64,000 nucleotides of DNA from Amorphochlora amoebiformis (GCA_054601695.1 BAAHQB010000044.1:558001-622000); one strand, 5' to 3'; shown: positions 1 to 23,474, counted from the stretch's first letter. Made by a program: numbers and translations. The notes: generated by a model not told the origin, from the letters alone.

Positions 1-256
1 ATATATATATATGTATAAATGTATATATATACATATGTATGCATAAACGTATACACATATATGTATGTGTAATATATGTACGTATATATGTATACATATA
101 CATATACAGATACAGATATATATATATTATATATGTATATATATTATATATTATTTTTTTGCATATCATCTATCTCTCATCAAAACGTTGTTTCAGCATT
201 TAGAGGAGCTCCTATATGTTGATACATGTAGAGAAGCTCTCACATAAGATACATAT

Positions 257-299
<43 letters not shown>

Positions 300-493
300 G
301 TATATATATACATTTATATTATATTATATATATATATGTATATATAATTATATATGTATGTATACTTATATAAGTATCTAAATTACACATTTACACACTG
401 CCGTATACCATCTAGCTCTCATTAAACCTTCTCTTATTTTTAACGTATCGAGGAACTCTTGTCAGCAGATACAAATGCATGTATGGTGAACAC

Positions 494-524
<31 letters not shown>

Positions 525-544
525 TATATATATAGGTATATATT

Positions 545-583
<39 letters not shown>

Positions 584-585
584 AG
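1..585 (+). other. Upstream intron sequence of gene 1 with two degenerate copies of its first visible exon
   Basis: No confident exon is seen here. Two stretches, about 165-240 and 400-490, resemble each other and also resemble the exon at 586-652. All share a GAGGAGCTC/GAGGAACTC core, which reads as Leu/Ile/Met-Glu-Glu-Leu, followed by a GATACA-like stretch. Neither copy gives an uninterrupted exon that joins in phase, so both are taken as decayed duplicates. The rest is (AT)n. The missing amino-terminal part of gene 1 (the Gly-rich nucleotide-binding loop expected near the start) is not found here and must lie further left. Confidence 0.6.
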
Positions 586-728
586 CATATGGAGGAGCTC
601 GTAGACGTGTATCAGCATTCATTTACATCAGTGCGCCTTGTCCACCTCCCAGGTACCTCAAGCCATGCGTCTTCATGACTCTATGCATTTGCTTATACTT
701 TCAGTATATGGGTGTTTAGATTTACGAT

Positions 729-759
<31 letters not shown>

Positions 760-1121
760 CACATATATGTATGTTATTTGACATAGATGCACAATGTATA
801 TAGATACACACACACACATATATATATATATATATTTATATATAATTATATATATTATCTATCAGTCTTGTACACCTGTCAGATTGGCAAAATACACCAT
901 ATCTCTTATGTGTAGATATAGATGTACAATATATGGTACACACACATATGTATTATATATATATACATATACATATATATATATATATGTGTATATATAT
1001 ATACAATATATATATATATATATATATATCTATATATATATACATAGGTAGGTATATTTACATATAATATATACATACATATACATATATATATAAATAT
1101 ATATGTATGTATATATACATA

Positions 1122-1157
<36 letters not shown>

Positions 1158-1508
1158 TATATAAACATACACATACACATTTCTTGTCCATATACATTAC
1201 ACATATCCACAATATACACCACAAATATCCACATCCCAAATAATCCGCATCCCCAGGCCCAACCCGCGGAGCCGCTGAGACCGTCCTGTTTGGCGTGAAG
1301 GCCCTCACGAACGATGAGAAGAAAAACCCTTGTATGCTCCTCGATGGCGACTGCTTCTACACGGTCAGCCCTCATAGTTATCTATGTCTGTCCATCTAGC
1401 TAGGTATGGTATACATATTGGATGTGTGAAGGTATGTGGATGTGTGTTGGTAAGAGGTGGGGAGTACTTGTGGGGATGCCTGTGGTGTGGTGGGTATAAT
1501 ATATACAC

Positions 1509-1584
<76 letters not shown>

Positions 1585-1673
1585 ATATATATATATATAG
1601 GTATATATTATTTACATATATATATATATATATATATTATGTAAATGATATGTATATATACATATATATACAT

Positions 1674-1731
<58 letters not shown>

Positions 1732-1859
1732 ATGTGTGTGTGTTTGATATAATATATATAAATAAATGTAATGTGAAGTAGACGATGTTATATTTTTGAT
1801 GTTGGATAGTATGTATATGTGTATATATGTATATACATATGTGTGTATATGCATGTTAT

Positions 1860-1908
<49 letters not shown>

Positions 1909-1994
1909 TATATATGTATATATACATATATACACACATCCAGACATATGTGTATACATATATATGTATTTATATATATATATATATATATTAT

Positions 1995-2091
<97 letters not shown>

Positions 2092-2720
2092 CATATATGT
2101 ATATGTATGTACATATTATGCTTAGAGATAGTCATATATACCCAGCCTCAGGCTTAGGTTAGGCTATGCCTAGCCTAAGGCTCAGGGTTAGGCTATGCCT
2201 GGCCTTAAGCTAAAGACTAGCTCAGGCTTGGATTAGGGTTAAAAGAGTTAGATTAGAGTCAGGTTAAAGTGGTTAGAGTGAGGTTAGAGTTAAGGTTAGA
2301 GCTAGACTTTGGGTTAAGCTTATGTAATGAAGGTTTTGCCCTATATACATTAATTCTAGTGTTTTTGGTGTTGGTTAGTCGGATATTGTAACGAAGTATC
2401 GTTCAATTGCGAGCAATTGTGGGGCCTCCATCGTTTTCCACGACACCCAACCCAAGCCTATCTTCTCGTGCGTATGTGTATATTATATTATATATGTACA
2501 CATATATGTATATTTGTATGTATGTTGGGTCCATACTATGTTTCATACTATCATGTGCGGAGAGTATGTAATCCACCTTCGTATGGTACACATTACGTAC
2601 ATGTATTTGTATGTATGTAGTTATGTAGTGCAATAGAACATGTTTACATACACCATATAATATATATATATATATATAAATATATCTATATATATATATA
2701 TATATATGAGTATATGTAAT

Positions 2721-2764
<44 letters not shown>

Positions 2765-3313
2765 AAGCAATACATATATATCTATATATATATATATATA
2801 TGTTTATACATACATATATATATAAAAATATATATGTTTATACATATTATATATGTAGAATACGTTAAATCGTATTCTCACTCATTATATTATTCAATCT
2901 AATACATCTACATGTATATGCCATCTACAATACTAAGATATTATTTATCATTAACCCGCTTTTCTAGGAGAACTCTCTTCATCTTTTTTTTCCGTAATCA
3001 GGTACGTGAAGGTTAACAACACCAAATCTATGGACGTCACAGAGATCATCGAGAAAGTTAAGGTGAAATCGTTCCCACGAAATTTATTTTTTTTTTTGAA
3101 TTTCTAATATTTGTCTGTTCTGTAAATTTGTGATGTATTAATGGTTGTTGCGTGTTGTACAAGTATCCTGCACGTGAATACATAGGCATAATTTTTTTTT
3201 TATATCTATCTATATATATATATATATGTATGTATAATACATATATAGATGTGCACTTATAAATATATTTACATTTATATTTATATATATATATATATAT
3301 TATATATACACAC

Positions 3314-3397
<84 letters not shown>

Positions 3398-3466
3398 GTG
3401 TGTATGTGTGTGTAAATATGTATTTAAGCGTTTCTTTATATATACATATTTATATAAATATATAAA

Positions 3467-3528
<62 letters not shown>

Positions 3529-3927
3529 TACATATATGTATATATACATATATACATATATGTATATATATATATATATTCATATACACATATATATACA
3601 TACATATATATATATATATTATATACATATGTACGTACATATGTACATCCCAATAAATGGTTTTCAGATATCAGACTACGCAAATACGGGTTGTTACTGC
3701 TTTCGAAACGGGGCCGAGCTTCAAAAGTATATTCAGATCATTATCGACAAGGTATCTTTCGATCTCCCTCTTCTCTCTCTCTCTTCTCTCTGTCTATCTC
3801 TTCTCTCTCTCTGTCTTCTCTCTCTCTCTTTTCTCTCTCTCTCTCCCTTCTCTCTCTCTCTCTTCTCTCTGTCTATCTCTTCTCTCTCTCTGTCTTCTCT
3901 CTCTCTCTTTTCTCTCTCTCTCTCCCT

Positions 3928-3958
<31 letters not shown>

Positions 3959-4049
3959 AATCAACTCCTCTTTCAAATCCACTCTCTATTTCCATGATCC
4001 CAGTGCCTTTTATTAATACCTCTCTTCTCCGTAATTTGCGTTTTTAAGG

Positions 4050-4114
<65 letters not shown>

Positions 4115-4410
4115 ATGCTAAAAACCTGCATGTTCACATATGTTCATGACATATCCTTGACGAACTCATTAAAACGTTCGAAATAGACACGCTCATAACC
4201 TATTCTTACAGTCTCACAACCTGTACACATGAAATGCTCAAAGTATAATTTAATGGCATACTCTTGATAACCTCAGGGAGAGAAGCAGTTAAGCCAAGAT
4301 ATGAAAGGCAAACTTCAACTCAAACCCCATCCTTAGCCCTCAACCCTAACCCTAATCTAATCCAACCTGTATATATTTACATATATACATGTATATATAT
4401 TATGTGTACA

Positions 4411-4470
<60 letters not shown>

Positions 4471-4545
4471 GTATGTAGATATTTAAATACATACATATGA
4501 CGGTTAGAGTATGCTTATATATATATATATGTATATATATATATT

Positions 4546-4582
<37 letters not shown>

Positions 4583-4649
4583 TCATATATATATATATAT
4601 ATGTATATATTCACATATATATATATATAGAAATATACGTATATATATG

Positions 4650-4693
<44 letters not shown>

Positions 4694-4785
4694 ACTGATA
4701 TCGATATGTACTTCCAGGTGAGTTTTACACCTCAGGAGTGATCAAGGCTATGCTTAGGGACAACATCCCTTTTAAGGTATAATTA

Positions 4786-4839
<54 letters not shown>

Positions 4840-5207
4840 GATACATTCAAATACACACTTGTATATACGATATCTACATATAATACATTTAATATCATAT
4901 TTGCGCAGGCCATCTTGGTGGACCGCAAATCATTCTCTGTTCTCGGGACTCCCGCACAGGTTGAAATCTCTCGCTCGAAGTCTCTGATGCCTCCTTTTCC
5001 TCTCTTTCTCCATTACTCTCAGCCCTTCTTCCCTATCTCTCTCCCTCTCTTTCTCTTAACTACCTCATCTCTTTTCTCTTCTTCCTATTTCTGTATGTAT
5101 TATTCTTTGGTTATCCGGTTTGGTTTTCAGTCCCTTTTTTGGGTCTCACCGTCTGTAAGTATGTGTATATGTGTATGTGTGTATGTGTGTCTGTTGGCAC
5201 AAATGTC

Positions 5208-5245
<38 letters not shown>

Positions 5246-5313
5246 CGTACTTACACTAGGCATGATGTTATCCTTAAATGAGGGATTTTGTTGCCAGAGA
5301 GAGAGAGAGGATG

Positions 5314-5352
<39 letters not shown>

Positions 5353-5687
5353 ATGTATATATCTATGTATATAATTATAGACTCATGTACAGATAATTTA
5401 TATGTATACGTACATATATAAACCATATAACTTCACCAAAGGTAAAAGATTTCGTTGCTACCGAGGCAAAGGAGGGCAGTTACACCCGCTATCGCTTCGT
5501 ATTCGACTTTGATACTCTCTTTCCAGAGGTTAATAATAATAAATATATATATATATATATATATATTTACATGTGTTCATATGTTACTTTCTTCCCCGAG
5601 GTCGAAAATAATATTTTATTTGTAATTTATAATGTATTCGTGTATACGTGTATATATATATATATATGTAATGTTTATAACACACTC

Positions 5688-5731
<44 letters not shown>

Positions 5732-5893
5732 CATATATATATATTTATATATATATATATATATATACATATATTAAATATATATATATATATATGTGTA
5801 TAGATATATTTATATATATATGCGCATATATTCTACATTCATTTACAAATATGAATTCTCTTACATTATTGCTCTTATACTCACACGTATACA

Positions 5894-5947
<54 letters not shown>

Positions 5948-6326
5948 TACATATAGATATATATATATATATATATACATATTTAAGTATATACATATTT
6001 ATATATATAAATTACATATGTATTATCGTTATTATTTTACAATTATTATCATTACTATTACTATTACTACTATTGTTATTTTATTAACTAGTATATTATA
6101 CGAAAGTCTTATTATCAAAGCTATGCTATACGAAATATATGATGTGACTATGAAATACGAAATATGTGATGTGACGACAGGGTAGGTTGAGCTTGCGTAT
6201 TGCCAACTATTTGCGAGGCAGAAATTCAGAGGGTCATTACATTATTATCCAGGTATAATCGCATTTACAACACATTTTGTATGTATGTGCATATTTTTAT
6301 GTTACATGTGTACATATACATGTATG

Positions 6327-6398
<72 letters not shown>

Positions 6399-6446
6399 GG
6401 ATATTTGTATGTGTATATGTGACATATATATATATATGTTTATATG

Positions 6447-6482
<36 letters not shown>

Positions 6483-6579
6483 AATATGTATACATGTATG
6501 TCTCTCTATGAATATATATATATATATATAGGTAAATATATATATGTAAGTATTTGATGTTCTAATGAATATATATATG

Positions 6580-6633
<54 letters not shown>

Positions 6634-7054
6634 GTAAATATTTTGATACTTGAACAGCACATACAATTTTCACACATATTTCTATGTACATTGTACTGTA
6701 ATGAATATGCTAATAAATATTAGTCGTGTCATGGGATGGAGGATGGAAACGTATTCAAGGCCAACAAGGACTTTGCGTTATATATTCTCAACCTCCTTCA
6801 AAACTCAAAGATACCGTGAGTTCGATACCACACGATAAAGGAATATAAATATATGAATATGTATTTATACACATATATATATGTATAGATATGTATGTAT
6901 AAATAAATATATATATATATGTGTGTGTATAAATACATATACATATATTATATAGTAAATTATATGTATGTATACTCCAAGATCACGTTATTTTCAAATC
7001 ACCCAATTTCAATTTAGAGTATCAGGACTAGTTGTGTATGTTTTTATGTATATA

Positions 7055-7110
<56 letters not shown>

Positions 7111-7253
7111 AATATATATATATATATGTTGTGCATTTATGTGATATTAATGTATAGAAATATGTATCAAAGGAATATATACATGTATAAATATATATAT
7201 TTATATATATGCATATATATATATATATATATTGTATATATTATTATATGTGC

Positions 7254-7287
<34 letters not shown>

Positions 7288-7346
7288 ACTGTGTGTGTGT
7301 ACTTGTGCACTTGCATATAAATCGATACATACAGACATATCCATGT

Positions 7347-7395
<49 letters not shown>

Positions 7396-7473
7396 GTATG
7401 TATAAAAATTTATAATATATATATGTATATATATATATATATATGTATATATATACATATAAATATACCCATG

Positions 7474-7509
<36 letters not shown>

Positions 7510-7665
7510 CGTATTATATACAAATGTTTATAGATATGCTAATATGTTGCATAAAACACACACATACTAGCATGAACATATTCACACATCCTACATTTAT
7601 ACTAATAAATATTGTACATATGTATAAACATATGTATTACACACACATATATGTAAACATACGTG

Positions 7666-7707
<42 letters not shown>

Positions 7708-7713
7708 GTACAA

Positions 7714-7750
<37 letters not shown>

Positions 7751-8075
7751 AATATATAGAAATTATATATATATATAGCTACCATGAGCTGTCGTTTAGG
7801 AAGCCAGTTGCGGATTTCTACATCGATGATAAGGTATGTGCACACATCAAGATATATATATATATATATATATAGATATGTTGGATAAATGTATACATTT
7901 ACATATTGAAATCTCGTGACAATATATACATAAAATATGTTACATATAGGTAAGTATGTGTGAAAATGTGCGTAATATATATAAATATATATATATATAT
8001 ATATGTATATGTATATATAAATATATATGTATATGTATGTACAATTTAGAATATATATATATAAATAAATATATG

Positions 8076-8115
<40 letters not shown>

Positions 8116-8914
8116 TACATTTATGTGTATATAGATAATTTGCACATCTGTTAAAAATACTACGTATATATAATACATATTCACACATATCATGCACACA
8201 CACAAAGCTGCATTTGCAAATATTGAATGTCACACACATACGCTCATATTAAGGCACTTCAAAAAATATCCTCACAAACTTAAATGTAATTCAGGGAGTA
8301 TGCGCCCTCGAGGATCTGCAGAAATACACTGGCTACTACGACCAGCCGAAAACATCTCCTGTTCAACCAAAGGAACTCTCTCCATCCGATCAAGATGGAG
8401 TCTCTCCATGTAATACCATCAGATATATCTTTCTCTTGTTTTTCCTTCCTTTTTTTCCCTGTGAATTTTCCCTCTCTCTGTGTGTGTGTCTGTGCCTCAC
8501 GCTCTATACTCTCTGCACTCTCTTTTGATTCCCTACGCTCTCTCAAGCCCTCATTCTCTTCCTCCTTTCCCTCTTCAGCAGTTGAAAGATGCTCTTGGTC
8601 TGAGATTCTAACATTGCTCTTCTACATTAAAAATATATACGAATATACATGCATACATTATATACACATAATTCTCCCTAAATATACATATACACATATA
8701 TACATTGTATTATCGAATTGTAAAGTATACATAAATATATATATTTATATGTATATATACATATAATATGTGTGTATATATATTTTTATGCTCGCACATG
8801 TAAAGATCCGTTCTATCTGAGGTATATTGTTTTCCAGACCTCGTATCTACCGCCGCGTCGATAGCAGCAATCGGGGCTATTTTCTTCTTCAAGAATATCA
8901 GAAATCTTTTCTAA
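586..8914 (+). CDS. Sugar-nucleotidyltransferase / HAD-like bifunctional protein with C-terminal membrane anchor (5' partial, 13 exons)
   Basis: Exons: 586-652, 1257-1363, 2379-2467, 3002-3062, 3668-3751, 4718-4776, 4909-4959, 5442-5528, 6181-6252, 6724-6815, 7779-7833, 8295-8409, 8838-8914. The first half follows bacterial capsular NDP-sugar pyrophosphorylases (GT-A fold): [12 protein letters not shown], then [10 protein letters not shown] with the metal-binding Asp, then [30 protein letters not shown] and VLGTPAQ. The second half is HAD-like: [11 protein letters not shown] (motif I, nucleophile-type Asp-x-Asp), [17 protein letters not shown], and [13 protein letters not shown] (motif IV-like). 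The last exon encodes a hydrophobic stretch, [16 protein letters not shown], then KNIRNLF and a TAA stop at 8912-8914, so the enzyme is probably tail-anchored. All junctions keep phase except 3751/4718, where a 3n+1 nt microexon seems to be missing. The amino terminus lies outside the window. The family is normally bacterial; the exact sugar substrate cannot be told. Confidence 0.8.
3764..3960. repeat. (CT)n polypyrimidine tract with internal ~95-bp duplication
   Basis: An almost pure CTCTCT/TTCTCT/TGTCTATC tract lies directly downstream of the exon ending at 3751. The series TCTCTGTCTATCTCTTCTC ... CTGTCTTCTC ... CTCTCCCTTCTC occurs twice in tandem. It lies in an intron of gene 1. Open frames in it give only Ser-Leu or Arg-Glu repeats. 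Confidence 0.9.
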
Positions 8915-9149
8915 AACAGTCACGAGTAGTTAACAATCTAGTTTATAATCCTCCCGATAATGGTGTTTATTCAAATTTCCGTGATTTTAGCCAATTCTTA
9001 GACTATCAAGACATTCTACGTCTAGATGGATTAGCAAGTATTTTAAGCCTGTGCAATCATCATGAACCCGAATGCGCATATATACCAGATGTAGAACATC
9101 ATACGAATGTGGACTCAGACGACAAAGTTGCATCTGTGAGCGTTATATG

Positions 9150-9209
<60 letters not shown>

Positions 9210-9329
9210 CTAGATATACATTTACATTTACATACTTGCATATAATATTTATACTATATATATATATATATATATATATGAAAATATATATCATAGTATA
9301 TATCTACACACACATATATGCATATAAAT

Positions 9330-9361
<32 letters not shown>

Positions 9362-9389
9362 TTATATATACACATATATATATATATAT

Positions 9390-9472
<83 letters not shown>

Positions 9473-9850
9473 TGTAGTGTACACGCACATACGTATCTCT
9501 AGGTATGTTTCTATCTTAAGTATATAACTAGTATAAATATATGTGTATGTGTGTGTGCACACACAGGTGGCTGCCCAATCTCAGCTATGCTATCTAGATT
9601 GTTCAAATACGTATCGTGGTCAGGTGTTGTCGCGTTGGTATTGGTTGATTAGCATAAAGTACATATATCATTCTGAGAAAGATTGTGCTGATAGCATCAA
9701 CATATCTCTAGTTACCCAGTACTCAGGCATTGCATACACTACCGGTAATACTAGAATATGCGTCAGACTGTGCGCATGTATCATGATACGTATACGTCAC
9801 ACTATGACACATACAAAATTCACTGGCTCATACGTACACTGCATATCAAG
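8827..9850 (+). other. Unassigned coding-like frame overlapping and following the last exon of gene 1
   Basis: The frame that is not used by the membrane-anchor exon stays open from 8827 to about 9136 through non-repetitive DNA, with codons that look coding (many purine-any-pyrimidine triplets). It reaches a possible donor, TCT|GTGAGC, near 9137. After an (AT)n intron, an acceptor ending in CACACAG near 9567 opens GTG GCT GCC CAA in the same phase, and this stays open to about 9860. I recognise no family. It could be a second gene, an alternative 3' end, an old mobile-element fragment, or chance. The upstream phase from exon 8295-8409 would give a stop, so it is not simply an alternative ending of gene 1. 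Confidence 0.3.
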
Positions 9851-9988
9851 TATACATTTCTAGTTACTCAGGCTGCGTATACAAGATATACTACCGGTAA
9901 TACTAGAATATGCGTCAGTTTGCGCATGTATCATGATACGTATACGTCATACATATGGAATTCACTGGCTCATACGTACATGCATATA
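9708..9988. repeat. Two-copy tandem repeat, ~145-bp unit
   Basis: Copy one (about 9708-9845) and copy two (about 9861-9988) share long stretches, including CTACCGGTAATACTAGAATATGCGTCAG, CATGTATCATGATACGTATACGTCA and TTCACTGGCTCATACGTAC. They differ by small indels. The repeat lies in the convergent spacer between genes 1 and 2. Confidence 0.9.
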
Positions 9989-10133
9989 TACGTGTACTCT
10001 AGATACTAGGTATACGTATACGTACGTACGTACCATATCTAGCATCTAGAGCATATACATCAGGATGCATGGCGTACGCATGGCTTCATCATGGGACGGA
10101 CATATACACTAGATCTAGTAGATTCATTTTACA

Positions 10134-10168
<35 letters not shown>

Positions 10169-10507
10169 ATATATATATAGTATATAATTGTATATCATAT
10201 ATCACGATCGATATAATGTTGTCATGGTGACTTTAACAAAATTATTATACTCAGAAGGATATCACGATTAATTAACTTTCCTCTAGTTCCTAGTGATAAT
10301 GATCATTATGTTTACTTCAATTATTATGGTTATGGTCTAGAATATGAATTTGAAACACGTGCTTCGACTTCAGATATGCTTGACCATAATACTGTAATTT
10401 GTAGTAATTATAACATACCAACACTGAGAACTTGCTGAATTAGTCTACTAGCTAGTTGACATTAGTATTAGTAGTAGTAACTAACCGCCCTAAAATCTAG
10501 TAAATGA
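9989..10507. other. Convergent intergenic spacer
   Basis: Mostly non-repetitive AT-rich DNA with one (AT)n block at 10135-10180. A TACGTACG-type palindromic stretch lies near 10010-10032. No exon was recognised on either strand. It separates the tail of gene 1 (plus) from the tail of the desaturase gene (minus) and should hold both polyadenylation regions; no clear signal could be chosen in such AT-rich sequence. Confidence 0.6.
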
Positions 10508-18947
<8,440 letters not shown>

Positions 18948-19091
18948 GGTACGGGCACCTTCTTCGAGTGCGATCGAGTCACGAAGCTGAGCCTGATCGA
19001 CGTTACAATACGATGATTCTTATGGATATATGTCGATGTGAGTATGTATTTATGTGTTCAGATCCACATACGCATATATCTATGTATATAT

Positions 19092-19164
<73 letters not shown>

Positions 19165-19938
19165 GTGTATATGCAATATATATATATATATATATATATA
19201 CATACATACACACATACACATATATGTATGTATAATATGTATGTATATATATTATATATAGATATTGTATATTTATGTAATATATATATATATATATATA
19301 TATCCATAGAAAGCATAAGTATGATTGACCTCGTAGACTTCGAGAGACGGCGGTGCGGCAATGACCTCCCTCGCGGCCATTTGTAAGCCCTTTCTTTGCA
19401 AGCTTTCGCCCCTTAGACCTCTCAAGCCACTTAGTCCTCGTGAAGCGTGAACCGCTGGCCCCCTAAAAACACCTGCCTGACAATCAATCTCTTAGAGAGG
19501 CATCTGACGAGTTGACAAGACCATAATAATCGGCTTCCGACTATAATCAAATAACTTCACTTTTTAAACCCCGGTCTACTTCAAGAATCGCGAATCCATC
19601 CAAGCATCGCCTCAGACAGTAAGAGCCGGTCGCCGGGCAGAATAAAAGACCTCCAACTACCTCTGCCACCCTCTAACCTGCCGCGAAAAGTGGAATTCGG
19701 GAATAAAGATGGGGAGATACCCTGTTAATCCCTGGTGGTGCCCTCGCCACGGCGCTCCAGACTAGAACAACGCTAACTAGCCGAAAGAGTCCCATCGCTG
19801 GGTTGGATGGTAGAGGTTCAGGCTCCCAGGGATCTCCCAGAGGCTCCCAGATAAGTTCCTGTTAATCCCCGCCAATCCCCGGCCACAAACGGCCCGTCGT
19901 GCCCCGTGTCACGCTGGGTGATCGTCTCTTAGTTTGGT
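18948..19938. promoter_or_regulatory. Head-to-head spacer: probable divergent promoter of desaturase and DUF2854 genes
   Basis: The desaturase ATG (minus, 18947) and the earliest candidate ATG of the plus-strand DUF2854 gene (19939) face away from each other. From about 19310 to 19938 the DNA is free of (AT)n and clearly richer in G+C than the rest of the window. 19020-19310 is again microsatellite. I see no reading frame here joining either gene. A TATA box cannot be told from background. The divergent promoter role is inferred from layout and composition only. Confidence 0.5.
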
Positions 19939-20886
19939 TTGGTCTCCACCAAAGCCATACACCTACCCCAACCGCGTCCCCAGGGCATATACGCTCTCGC
20001 CTTCATTCCCATCATGCTGAGCACCATGACATCACCTCTCCATCGGGGACTCCTTGAAAAAAGAACGCCTTCCCGGCGCATGCGAATGGGCTGGTCGACG
20101 TATCTCGCCCATTGCGTCGCGTCCTTGTGTTTGGCATCGCTAGTCTTTCATTCCGCGCTTTCTCCCAAGCCTCATAATCTTGGATCGACAATGACTGCGC
20201 AAAGGGCTCGGTTTCGCACCGGGGTTGCCTCGTTTGGCGCCGGGGGGGCCGTGCAGCGCAAGGTCGGGTATCAGAATGGTCGCGAGCGGTCGTGGAAGGT
20301 GGAAGGGATTCAAAGAAGAGTTTCGAGATCTCTGAGAGGAAATAATCTGAGGCCTATGATGAGCGTGCATGCGGAAGACACGCAGATGAAGGCCGGAGGG
20401 TATGAAAATAACCATTAAATGGGATGTGGGAATATCGTGCAACTAAAATCGATTTTGGTCAATAAATTCTTTGGTGTGTTTTGCTGCATCCAGGTTCAAC
20501 ACCGCTGGCGAGGCTCCGTTTGAAATTCGAGGGTTGTAACCACTGACCCCAATCCGTACCCTAATATACGCGAACTGATAGCGTCTGTGCAATCTGAGTA
20601 TTGTATAAAATTAGATTTTCTCTGGGAAATGCCGTACTGGGTATCGGGTCGCTTATCCTCGCCGCTTCTTTCTCTACCTTCCTCAAGGGCGATTCTTCTG
20701 GTATGGTGTACAAATAGGATGTATAATGTGTTCATTCATGTATGTGTAACTCAGTATGTAAAAGTACCTTCGCACACTTACACACGTACATGTGGACATG
20801 TTTGTACACACACACGTATAAATTTCTATTTACATGTACATATAAATTATATACATACATACATGTACGTATATATATATATATAA

Positions 20887-20972
<86 letters not shown>

Positions 20973-21140
20973 CTTACACATGTACATGTTTGTACATACA
21001 TAATAATAAATTTCTATTTACAAGTACACATATAATTATATATTTACATATACATATATATATATACATATGTGTGTGTGTGTGTATGTATATATATATA
21101 TATATATAATATATTTATATATATGTATATGTATGTATAT

Positions 21141-21193
<53 letters not shown>

Positions 21194-21553
21194 ATATATA
21201 TGTATATATTACACACATGCATATATTTATTACACCACAAAATTTAATACCTACATAGGTGGCTCTGGTATCGGATTTGTATACGGAGTGCCTATCATGC
21301 TTATCGGTATGCATTTACCGAAAAACAACCCTTCTTCTTGACGACTACCAACTCGGGATTAGAGGGGTTTAGAAGGGCGGTGATAGGATGAGGGAAAGAG
21401 ATCCGGGTATTATGTTTGATGAGTACTGAATGTAACCAGGTTTCGCTTTGAAATATGCCGAGTTGGAGCCAGTTCCTCTGATCTCTGACTATGAGTCCAC
21501 CGAGTAATTTACAGACGTATATGTGCGTGTGTTTGTGTGTTGAGATATAATAA

Positions 21554-21585
<32 letters not shown>

Positions 21586-21700
21586 AATTACTCTGAAGAG
21601 AAATATCATATACACGTGTGTGTATATATATGATGGATAGGCTGTAATATCCATGGATACATGAATAGACCATATTTTGGTGTTGTATTTCAATATATAT

Positions 21701-21763
<63 letters not shown>

Positions 21764-21794
21764 ATGTATGCATATATATATATTAATATATTTA

Positions 21795-21825
<31 letters not shown>

Positions 21826-21839
21826 GTATATATGTATAT

Positions 21840-21873
<34 letters not shown>

Positions 21874-22002
21874 TTAATATGTATATATACTGTATTTGTG
21901 CGCATGTATGCATTCACATATATGTATAGCTAAGTCGATACATCGGTAACTAGTTATATACATATACATTTAACTAATTGTCTACTCTTAATTGTTCCAT
22001 AT

Positions 22003-22047
<45 letters not shown>

Positions 22048-22087
22048 TACATATATATATAATATATATATTATCATGTATATGTAT

Positions 22088-22170
<83 letters not shown>

Positions 22171-22235
22171 TGTTTATATATAAATGCATGTATACATGTT
22201 TTTCATGTACGTATATACGTATATATAAATACATA

Positions 22236-22311
<76 letters not shown>

Positions 22312-22502
22312 TTATGTTCATCCTCTAAAATTTATTTACACATTCAGCGTGTTTGAAGCCAAAGCTTCAGAGAACCTCAAGAAGATGAAGAACGATGTTA
22401 CCCGTCATCGGTAATAAACTCTCCTTTCTATATACAATTACATATATATATATATATATTATATACAGATAATATATAAATGTGTGTATAAATAATTACA
22501 TG

Positions 22503-22580
<78 letters not shown>

Positions 22581-22656
22581 GTGTGTATAGATGTTATATT
22601 TATACATATATGCATGCGTGTATATCGTATTTGTACAGATTAATAATTATATGCAA

Positions 22657-22709
<53 letters not shown>

Positions 22710-22718
22710 GTGTGTGTG

Positions 22719-22752
<34 letters not shown>

Positions 22753-22924
22753 TAATATAATGTTATATGTACACACGTATGTGTGTGTATTAATGATATT
22801 ATACGTATACATATATGTATGTGTATAGATTGATAATATTATTTGTTTACGTACATGTGTACGGATTATACTATCACCGGTAGTAAAATATCCATTCTAC
22901 ACACATTTGCGTATACATTTGTAC

Positions 22925-22974
<50 letters not shown>

Positions 22975-23267
22975 ATATATGACATATAGACAGATTATAT
23001 ATTACATATACATACGAAGAATACATGAATGTGTATAATACTATAGCATTATTCATGTTATATTAATATGAATGAAGTGCATGTAAATTACATGTGCATA
23101 TAGTTATGAATCACGTGAATATAAAATTGTACTTACATATAGTTACGGAGATGAGGCACACATGGACACGGCTCTTAAGGCACTCGGATTATGGATTGCT
23201 GGCAAGGTGATGCTAATTTATTATCTATGTGTTGATAATATCTACGTTTTTATCCTTAATAAGTGTA

Positions 23268-23326
<59 letters not shown>

Positions 23327-23368
23327 ATCCACCATTTATATGTATATATGAAAATATATGTATATATA

Positions 23369-23407
<39 letters not shown>

Positions 23408-23430
23408 ACACACACACATATATATATGTA

Positions 23431-23474
<44 letters not shown>

